DNA of 22,500 bases, from assembly GCF_000091045.1 (NCBI RefSeq), contig NC_006687.1:880001-902500 (forward strand), given 5' to 3'. Positions 9,414 to 18,575 of the stretch are shown here, piece after piece. How positions within the stretch are numbered: the first letter of the stretch is position 1; each line of letters begins with the position of its first letter. A program made the translations under genes and the position numbers. The notes beneath the pieces were generated by a model, which saw nothing but the letters and a program-made list of their open reading frames with translations, was not told the origin of the DNA and made no database searches. This stretch comes from Cryptococcus deneoformans JEC21. Lineage: Eukaryota; Basidiomycota; Tremellomycetes; Tremellales; Cryptococcaceae.

Positions 9414-10545
9414 TTACCTCTGTACATTGTATTTTATTTCAGTAGCCCCCGCACTCCTTCCAAAGGCTGCCCCCATAGCTCTCCCTCCCCAACCCACTCC
9501 CGCCCCAGCTTTGGCACCCACAGCTCTCAGTCCGTCTTTGGCCTGCTCGAAATACCCCAGAGTGGCGCTCGTGGGTGACGATGTTCTCCGTGCGCTATTA
9601 CGATTCTCCAATGTTGGTCGGTGTGAGACGGCTAGATCGCGAGCTACGGCTGTGGCTGGTGTTGTAGAGGGTGCAGGTGCAGGTGGGGGAGAGGCCAGTC
9701 GTATAGGATGGCTTGGGGGGGAGGATGGCGCAAACAGATCGTTCGGTGCAGGAGGAGCTATCATAATCTAGAGAAGGATTCAGTGATGAACTCGTATCAA
9801 GGACATAATTAAAAATACCTGATATGAAACGTTGCTACTTTGTGATTCCTAGCGCGCAGGAGACCCGTCAGTTGCAGGACATTCCCATTGCACTTTTACT
9901 CACAGTCGTCCCCGTGAGGGGTGGTACCATCGCCTTTTGCTCCAGACAAAAGGTAGCTATTTGTAACAGAGCTCTAGGCAAAGGGTTCGAGGGAGTTTTA
10001 GAGGAGTGAGAAAAGCTCAAAGTGATAAGGTGCTCCTCCCAAGGAACAAGCTCCTACAAGAGATTTGTAAGTACGATTGGTTCTACTACATACATATGTT
10101 AAATGAATGGGTTACCTCAGTGACAGCAAACCAGCCTTTCTTAGACTTCTTCTGCAGGAAAACCACAGCTATTTCACCCCCGTCTTGATCACCTTCTAGG
10201 TACTGACGAGCGAATTCTTCGATCTTGTTACTGATTTCCCGCGAAATGATCGAATTTGGGACACAGGACTGACCATCAACGTAATGCATGAGCGACCAGT
10301 CAGTCATTCTCCAGTGTTAAGGTAAGTTCGTCGTATGGCTTACAATATGCGACTCCAGGAGCTCAAGGGTTTCAGGTTCCATGGCATCCAACGTCCTGTG
10401 AAAAAAAATGGCTAAGAGTAAAGCGCGAAGGATGGGCCGTACTCGAGAGGGATGAATTGTCTACAGATGGCCACAGCGATAGATGAGCGATAGCTCCCCG
10501 ACTTCAGTATTCACTTGCCAGCTGTATATGATTGACCGATTCCAT
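9414..10545 (-). CDS. ATG101: Autophagy protein Atg101 with C-terminal extension; 5' end uncertain
   Basis: HORMA-fold subunit of the Atg1/ULK initiation complex in species with Atg101 rather than Atg29/Atg31; it partners Atg13. The core is clear: TLDAMEPETLELLESHI (10395-10344), KIEEFARQYLEGDQDGGEIA and QKKSKKGWFAVTE (10268-10116), ELVPWEEHLITLSF and a PPLTGTT segment (10053-9904), then ESQSSNVSYQ (9848-9819). These match the family pattern FYxKKK..W..., (I/V)PWExW and the xYLPxxP region. Introns are 10269-10343, 10054-10115, 9849-9903 and 9768-9818, all phase 0. The last exon (9767-9414) adds about 117 residues rich in Pro, Ala, Ser and Gly, beyond the usual size of about 220. Upstream, a frame with SYRSSIAVAICRQFIPLE joins well across 10396-10442. 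The only nearby ATG (10543-10545, MESVNHIQLA) is in another frame and I found no acceptable intron linking them. Confidence 0.82.
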
Positions 10546-10884
10546 GTTTAACTTTTAATTGGTCTACAGACGAATGAGTAAGGGATATCTGGAAGCCAGC
10601 ACTGTCGCGGGTAAGGAAGTGGATCGGAGCTTGGAGAATAAGGATTTGGCGAGTACAGAAATTGCATGCGGTTTGTTGTTGGCATAAATACCGACGGAGC
10701 GACCGACGGCGGCGGCCTTTCCAAGTGAAGTCCATAATAATAAAAGTCATCCTCTTCACTGCTCTTACGGCCTCTCTCTTCATCCCAATATATATCCTCC
10801 CAGTGCCGACCGCTCGAATTTCTTCTCATCGACCAGCTCTCACCATCCCTTAGCTAAAACTTTTGATTCACAAAGCAAGTTCAT
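10546..10884. promoter_or_regulatory. Divergent intergenic region between ATG101 and the LYR-like gene
   Basis: 339 bp between the proposed start codons. On the + strand it contains a GACGG/GGCGG-rich patch near 10694-10716 and a stretch with an ATATAT core near 10787-10796, suitable as a core promoter for the rightward gene. Open frames on the minus strand (up to 93 codons) cross it but have no family resemblance. The uncertain first exon of ATG101 could extend into this region. Confidence 0.4.
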
Positions 10885-11348
10885 ATGTCTTTCCCAACAC
10901 TGAAACACGTCAGTCTCTTCGTGTTCCCACGATATCTGCTGCCGGTACTCATGCGAATCATCTTCCAGTTCATCGTTCAAGCCGAACTGCTACAAGCTTA
11001 TCGCTCTGCAGTACGCGCTACCAAGCGTGTGTAGCTTCGCAGCATTGATCGCCCATAGCGCTAATCGAAACGCAGCCTTACCAGATCCGCAAACTCGAAG
11101 AGAGACCCTTGACTTCCTGCGCTCAGATTTAGAAAGGCTGCGACAGGAGCATGACCTGGTACGTTGGCCGCGTATCATTTGACTGGGTATAAAGACTGAA
11201 TTTTTCCATCAATGATATCCAGGATACTCTGCAATCCCACCTATCGTCATTCAGGAAGCTCGTCAAACAAATGAGGCCAAGCTTTTCTTTTTCGGGGAAT
11301 GAGTCCGGCTCAAGACTCATCGGTCAGCGACGACGAGCTCAGGGATGA
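10885..11348 (+). CDS. Small LYR-like protein (tentative)
   Basis: Three exons (10885-11026, 11076-11158, 11223-11348) give 116 residues with all joins in frame. Intron 1 is 49 nt with a GCTAATC branch site; intron 2 is 64 nt with a GTACGT donor and CAG acceptor. The core is ELLQAYRSAVRATK, PDPQTRRETLDFLRSDLE and a second amphipathic helix, HLSSFRKLVKQ. This resembles the LYR-motif family (mitochondrial assembly factors for Fe-S proteins and respiratory complexes) with AYR in place of LYR. Family assignment is inference from pattern only. The first 30 residues are oddly hydrophobic (LFVFPRYLLPVLMRIIF), so the true first exon may differ. A further + frame begins with ATG at 11299 and could belong to an alternative 3' end. 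Confidence 0.42.
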
Positions 11349-11811
11349 ATACTTGACAAGGTAGGATTGGCTCTTTATCCACCATTTACTACGAGACGTG
11401 AACCTCGATCTTTATCCCAGCCAATTTTTCCGAAGATGACCTCCTCCCCTCGATTAGATATTTAACAAGAGAGGCGACACTTGCATCAATCTTCGGAGAA
11501 AGTGAGATGAAGTGATACGACGCTATCATTTCAGCTTTTCAACTGTACTTCATGGGTGGACTGATTTATGTCAAGCTGTTCCAAAACGACCGTTTTGCCG
11601 TTTGTGTCCTGCTCTTGCACCTCCCTTTAAATCCTGTCACGAATTCAGATTTGACACTCCATGTCTGGCTTCGTGCTTCGTGGCCGACAGATACAAAGAC
11701 TCTGCCTCACCCATTTCATACAAAGTTCAAGGGTTGCAATTCGACAGTTATTGTTCACAAAGGTTCAACTCGGGACGTCACTGTGTGTACGATAGCATAA
11801 CAACCGTCTCG
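11349..11811. other. Gap between convergent genes, with a possible extra + strand exon
   Basis: 463 bp between the LYR-like stop and the M20 stop. A stop-free frame at about 11420-11515 on + reads NFSEDDLLPSIRYLTREATL and ends ...GESEMK with a stop at 11513-11515. A frame from the ATG at 11299 (MSPAQDSSVSDDELRDEYLT) runs up to a GTAGGA donor at 11361. Both look more protein-like than random DNA. Joining at the CCAG acceptor at 11417-11420 is out of phase; an AAG acceptor in TTTAACAAG (11461-11469) would be in phase. I can support only the possibility of a small gene or an alternative end of the LYR-like gene. The rest is probably 3' UTR. Confidence 0.35.
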
Positions 11812-13737
11812 TTACTCGGTCTTGCTTTGGCCTCCACTGTTTCTTACCTCCTCTTGCAACTTCTCATAAGCCTCCCTAGTCTCCTTGGCGAAGTTATCAT
11901 CGATCATAAATTTTGCACCAATGACGGCAAGGCCTTTTGCTACTTTCATGGCGCGACTGTGCGCTTCGGGTGTACGCGCAGCTTCAGCGAAACCAGGAGT
12001 GTGATTGCTCGAGCCTTCTTCCGAAGGTATGTCAAACATGGGGTGGAAACCTGGAAGCTTGTAACACACGTTACCTATTCACAGTATTATCAATGTACTG
12101 AGTGTGAATGTGATAAGTTGCGGACGTACCGAAATCAGTGCTGGCGGTAGTCACACCTTCAAGCTCGATTTTGTCACCAAAAGCCCTGTCCATGAATATC
12201 TGATAAGAGTGGGCCAGCTTCTCGTTGTTTCTGGTCTCTGCATAGACCGCTGTAGGGTAGTCCGTCAGCCAGTGATATAATTTACTACAAGATAACTTTG
12301 CACATACCATCATCAGGCGCCTTGATTTTACACGAGCATCCAGTTGATCTTCACCCATATCATCAGCTTAAACAACAAAGAAATATGACATGGAGATATC
12401 ACTTACTCAGCTGCCGATTTAAAGCAGGCGATAACCTTTTCTCTCAGGTCAATACACAACTTAGTATCCAAAGCACGAGTACCAAATGACACTTTTGAAT
12501 CTATGACTGGTTAGTTGCGGCCTCCGCCACCCACAACTCACAGCTTGGAATGATGTTCGTTACCCATTTCTCTGATCCAAGTATGATCCCGTGTACACGC
12601 ATGGTGGGTTCGAGTTGCTGACGGAGCATTGACACTGCTGTGTCTAAGGATAACAGATAAGTACATATCGAGGATATCGGACGAGAAGACTCACAGCCTT
12701 GAACAGCGGCATCAAGGGCATTGATACCCATCCAAGGAGCTGACTATAGACAGGTTCCATCAGTGAAACAATAATGGGAACAGGAAGAAGAGAAAACTCC
12801 TACACCGGCATGAGCACCTCGGCCGTGGAACTCAATTTCAAGTCCTGACCGTGAAAGACTACGGTACAATTCAGATTTAACAGCAAATGAACTGAAACTT
12901 TCACCTACGTGGCAGGTCCTCCAATAGGGCACGAACCGGCGGCACCTCCCATACCACCAAAAGGATGTGCCATGCCACAGGCATCGAGATCGTCATAAAT
13001 GCCCTGTTTGAGAAGAAGGATTTTGCCTCCGCCATCTTCTTCCGCTGAAACAAGAAGACCGGTTTATCAGGTTAGACGGGCCACTGACGATTACACACTT
13101 TCTTAGTCTGGGAGAGAAGTACGTACCAGGGCTACCAATGACTTTGACTGTTCCAGACATATCACTAGCTTCCATAGCAGCTTTCAGGGCAGCGGCGCCG
13201 ACCACTGCAATTACGGCGATGAGATTGTGACCACATGCTTTCAGCGAGGGTGCATCAGCTTGTACTACACGGATGTACAGTTCGAACAAAGTGTACATAC
13301 CATGCCCAATATCAGGGAGAGCATCGAACTCTGCGTTAAAGCCAAATGTTCGACCGCCGCTTCCTCTGGTATATGTTGCTACGAATGCCGTTTCCAAATC
13401 ACTTGGATTACTGATGTCGAACCCTAATTTCTTCAGGGCGGTGACAAGGTTTTTCCGAGCTTCACTAAGAAGTTACTATCAGGATCGGAATTATAATCGA
13501 GGTCTCCGATTAATCCACTCACAACTCCTTAAAGCCAAGTTCTGGGTTATCATGGATCGCAAGACTTAGCTTCCTCATATCATCATTGAGCTCATCGACA
13601 GTTTTGAAGATGGTATCCTGGATGTCTTCTGAAACAAAAGAGGGGTCGGGTGGAACAAGGTCCCGGAGGGAATCGATTGCTTGGTTGACATGGGACTGGA
13701 CATCGGTCGGAAGGGCAGCAAGAGATGACTTGGGCAT
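11812..13737 (-). CDS. M20-family metallopeptidase/amidohydrolase (PM20D2-like)
   Basis: Zinc-dependent amidohydrolase of the M20 family; mammalian PM20D2 cleaves unusual dipeptides such as beta-alanyl-lysine. The substrate in this fungus is unknown. Visible features in order: N-terminal helix with LSLAIHDNPELGFKE, FGFNAEFDALPDIGH joined to CGHNLIAVIAVVGAA (metal-binding HxCGHN), VIGSPG then AEEDGGGKILLL (catalytic Glu and metal Glu), CGMAHPFGGMGGAAGSC, EIEFHGRGAHAG (dimerisation-domain His), PWMGINALDAAVQGC, STDFGN (metal Asp region) and LPGFHPMFDIPS. The C terminus is ...GGQSKTE with stop at 11812. Around nine short introns interrupt it, including one that splits GHA|CGHN near 13217-13305 and one that splits STDFG|N near 12080-12130. 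There is no signal peptide, so a cytosolic location is expected. The start is the ATG at 13737 (MPKSSLAALP). Confidence 0.9.
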
Positions 13738-13860
13738 GGCTATGTGTTGACGAGGTGTATGGATTTGGTCAAGTGGGTTAAAAATATTTCAGGATAATGT
13801 ACTAGTTCTAAAGGTATGATACGCTATAGAGAATATGACGAAGATAATAAGGGTAAGTAA

Positions 13861-14040
13861 AGTCTGAAAGTATACGTACGTATTCGGTTTGTCGTCACCA
13901 TCGTAATTTCTCGTCGTCGTCTGTCTGCCGTCTAGGGGGTCAGTGGGGTATTATATGATGTATGGATAGTAGTCTGAAATATACGTAATATTCGGTTTCT
14001 CATCACCATTGTTTATTGCCGGCGTCGTCTGCCTGCCGTT
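13861..14040 (+). repeat. Diverged tandem direct repeat, about 70 nt, spaced 110 nt
   Basis: The segment 13861-13931 (AGTCTGAAAGTATACGTACG ... CTGTCTGCCGT) recurs at 13971-14039 (AGTCTGAAATATACGTAATA ... CTGCCTGCCGT). Shared blocks are AGTCTGAAA, TATACGTA, ATTCGGTTT, TC(A/G)TCACCAT, CGTCGTCTG and CTGCCGT, in the same order and near-identical spacing. This looks like a duplication followed by substitutions and small indels, in the upstream region of the M20 gene. Confidence 0.8.
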
Positions 14041-14689
14041 TTCTCACTCACAGCAGATGTACGATAAGAAGAGGTGGAGGGCATTTTTATCGTGTTTCGG
14101 ACGTGGCCGACTGACGACCGCCAGCATCATTACATCATGCACAGTAGTACTTAATAAATAACGAATAAATAAATGGATAAACACATGTTTTTAACGTTAT
14201 TAAAGGTCATCATCCTCGTGGCGGTTCTTGGCCGGCGGCATACTCTAATCCTGCCGAGTTTTCGTACCTGACGCTACTATCTTCACCGCACTTCGGGAAC
14301 TAACCGGGAGCCTGCCAGTGGGAGCACGACTCTTGTCTGGCCCGATCATAGTTAGCTCAGCTACCTCCTGAAGCTATACACGTCTAGCATGCACATAGCG
14401 CAGACAACCTGCATGTCTTTCTTGTCTGTGGTACTTGCTCCCGCACACATGGTCAGCTACTTATGCACGGTACGCGACAGTCCCCTCCCCGATCCTCATC
14501 CCATTCCCCACTTGGTTCAAAGGAAGGAGTAACCGTCAAGACTGTTAACCTTAAGCTTTTGGATACGCGCGGCACGCAACTGCGGTCCTAGTCCATTAGA
14601 CCCTCCTTTCTCGTGTAACCCCACTCACAGTGACGTTACCGGCCAAAGCTAATCAACCAACACTTTGTCGGCCCACTTCTTCAGTTCTT

Positions 14690-14821
14690 CCCATTCCTTC
14701 TTGCCACCGTTCACTTCTTTAACCTCATCGTTTCCTTCCCTTCACTTCTTCACTCATCCTCTCCCCTTCAAATCCTCTCAGCTGTCGAACCACGGCGCCA
14801 CAACTACTCTCTAGGTGTTCA
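14690..14821 (+). promoter_or_regulatory. Pyrimidine-rich 5' leader of the glucanase gene
   Basis: About 130 nt dominated by C and T (runs such as CCCATTCCTTCTTGCC and CTTCACTCATCCTCTCCCC) lead directly to the ATG at 14822. Such C/T-rich tracts mark transcription start regions and leaders of well-expressed genes in many fungi. The role here is inferred from composition and position. Confidence 0.5.
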
Positions 14822-16509
<1,688 letters not shown>

Positions 16510-16675
16510 ATTGCTAGACACCATTAGGATTCTTTTCTACCATATTGAAGCCACTCGCGCCTCGCTCGAGGATATTCAGGACTTTTTCTCTGTTTTAGTC
16601 AAGCCATAGCGCAATGAACGAATTTGATAAGTTGAATAAAACATGTCTTCTATCGATGCATTATGATAATAACTC

Positions 16676-18081
16676 TTAAATGACAGCAGGTACCCAAGAA
16701 ATTGTAGTCGTCGCATCGGGTGCTGTACAAATTGATGAAAGTGGGTTAGAATAAACAAAGCCATCTTCACTTGACGCTATAAAGCCATCCATGACCCGAG
16801 GTACTCCCATCGAATGATTGTCCATTTGTTCAGACCGAGACAGAGAGGTAAAAATTATAGAATCAACAAGGGGAAGGTTATTCCGGGGAGTAGCCGCCCG
16901 GTGCATGAACTATACATGAGCTCATGTTACATGATTTTTCTTGCTTACCTGGACCACTTGGCCAGTTATGATGGAGTCTTCCATATCGAGAGACATTGCG
17001 CCACGGCTCGGATCGCCACTAAGGATTCTAATGACCCTTTTTACATCCTGCAGATAATAAGCAAACGCACTTGCAATTTTTTTTCCCATTTTGTGGGAAT
17101 CTTACGCCATTATCCAGAAATCCTAAATAGAATTCCTCCTCCTTTGTGAGACCGGTGCCGCCTCTTTGCTGGATAGCATTGATCAAGACTTGAGTAGGAT
17201 TTGAATTGGCCCCGTCGATTTCCAGCAGCATGTTTCCCTTTGCTCTTGAAAAACAGTCAATCCCTGCAATAAATGAGAATTATTGTACCCACGAAGTAAT
17301 TGTAACGGGCTCCAACATCGGTTCAAGCCCAAAATCCGTTTTATAGACGGACGGAAGCCCTTTGATAGCAATACCTATGGTTCCGGATTGTATTACAGTA
17401 CCATTAAGAAGCAAAGTGTTGGGTCGATTCGTAATGAACGGAGTCGGGGCAGTCAAGATGCCAGTCTTGAGGAAATCATGAGCTGAGATCCACGAGGGAT
17501 TATGAACCTACCTTGATGGCCTTTGGAAACATGCTGTCCAAAGCTTTCAAAACCGGTGCTGGTCTGGAATCACTCAAAAGTAGGAAAGTATCCGCTTGCA
17601 CACCTTCGAGCTCTGCAATCCTTTTATTTTCCACTTCCCCATTCCATAGGTTCTCCCAGCCTTGTCCAAACGCAGCTTCGACATCTCTTGAGGTACTTCC
17701 TCTGCGATCTTCCGGCGGGACATTTCTTTGCCTTTCCGGTCTTTGGAAACGTCCAACTTCAGCAGGGGCTCTACCAGTTTGATCACTTTTGAAAACTTTG
17801 ATGTCGGTGCCCCAAAAGGTTGCGAGGGAAACTGTCGGCTCTGATCCGGGAGAAGAAACAGAAAAAGACCCGATCGAGGTAGGAAAAGCAGCCTGCAAGA
17901 CAGATAGATGGCCAGGCAAGTTGGGCAGCGAGGTTGAAAGCATGAATACAGACACTGATCCGCCGGGTAATGAATCTTGGGACAGATATTCGTGAAGGAA
18001 ATCAGGTGTGGGCGAGTAGAATGTCCTAGTTTTCGAATGCAGGCCTCGACGAGTGAGAGAGAAAAGATTTTTAGGTAGCAT
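16676..18081 (-). CDS. FIST-domain protein, possibly mitochondrial
   Basis: 404 residues from five exons (18081-17512, 17465-17293, 17244-17106, 17047-16949, 16909-16676), total 1,215 nt. The FIST N and C domains, thought to sense small ligands, are seen in TFLLLSDSRPAPVLKALDSM, TAPTPFITNRPNTLLLNGTV (FIST_C entry), SGTIGIAI, NMLLEIDGANSNPTQVL, RILSGDPSRGAMSLD and a C-terminal SSICTAPDATTTISWVPAVI. The N terminus MLPKNLFSLTRRGLHSKTR is basic and free of acidic residues, typical of a mitochondrial presequence. I chose the ATG at 18081, since the frame 5' of it has no closer ATG. Intron 16910-16948 is only 39 nt. The exact biochemical role of fungal FIST proteins is unknown. It is divergent from the VPS10 gene. 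Confidence 0.85.
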
Positions 18082-18575
18082 TTCGGATGACACGGAAAAA
18101 TGAAGATGTCGCGGGCTAGTCGATGAGAGTGAAAATGTGTCTATGACGGCGTTGAATAGCGGGTGCGTGAGAGGTTTGGACCGAAGAGAAGGGTTAAAGA
18201 GAGAAGTGCTGCTGCTGGAGCAGCGTTACGTACAAAGATGGGAGCTGTGGTTTGGTGGAGGTGGAGGCGCCGATCACGTGATGAACACAAGCAAGCGCAG
18301 CGGCGACGTGGGAGGACGAGCGAGAAGTGCGTAGTGTCGCTACGCACAGCTGGAGGTGTTGCCCAAATCCTCGTCACCATACTCAACAGCCATTACAGCG
18401 CGAAAAAGAAGAAGGAATAACTACGGAAGACATAGAAACATCAGGAGTGGCAAACAGCAACAATTAGCTTCGCCCACGCGGCCCCTCGCCCACTCCTTAC
18501 ACCATGTCCATCAGCCCAAGGCAGTACGCATCACTATCTCTTCTCCATCCGCCTTCGCCCAAAACAACCTGGACT
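18082..18575. promoter_or_regulatory. Divergent intergenic region between FIST gene and VPS10
   Basis: 494 bp holding both promoters. It contains a purine-rich patch on the + strand (about 18180-18350), a perfect inverted repeat at 18327-18347, and an in-frame upstream ATG for VPS10 at 18504. Minus-strand open frames here show no family features. Confidence 0.5.
18327..18347. repeat. Perfect 8-bp inverted repeat with 5-nt spacer
   Basis: GTGCGTAG at 18327-18334 is followed by a 5-nt spacer and then its exact reverse complement CTACGCAC at 18340-18347. It lies about 245 bp upstream of the FIST start and about 230 bp upstream of the VPS10 start. It could be a dimeric transcription-factor site or a hairpin. 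Confidence 0.75.

Larger units (their letters stand above)
13738..14821. promoter_or_regulatory. Long divergent intergenic region between M20 and glucanase genes
   Basis: 1,084 bp, the longest internal gap right of position 1540. It holds the promoters of two divergent genes. From left to right it shows an A/T-rich M20 upstream segment, a diverged direct repeat (listed separately), an ATAA-rich patch (about 14150-14180), a mixed-composition centre, and a strong pyrimidine-rich leader next to the glucanase start. I see no open reading frame with protein-like content. Confidence 0.55.

Noticed and set aside
9223..9771. 182-codon open frame on the + strand
   Set aside because: Antisense to the last ATG101 exon. 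The Pro/Ala-rich content simply mirrors the low-complexity tail on the other strand.
10548..10829. 93-codon minus frame upstream of ATG101
   Set aside because: It could in principle provide the missing ATG101 start, but the sequence (Pro/Tyr/Ser-rich) does not resemble an Atg101 N terminus, and I found no good splice into the core frame.
11512..12150. 212-codon open frame on the + strand
   Set aside because: Its right half is exactly antisense to the conserved C-terminal exons of the M20 gene, and the left half has no family pattern. It is best explained as a shadow of the minus-strand gene.
17513..17792. Two 89-codon + frames
   Set aside because: Both are antisense to the first large exon of the FIST gene, whose conserved motifs are clear on the minus strand.
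18137..18420. Arg-rich overlapping frames on both strands between FIST and VPS10
   Set aside because: Composition-driven (purine-rich GAG/GGA repeats) with no family signature; the region fits a divergent promoter.
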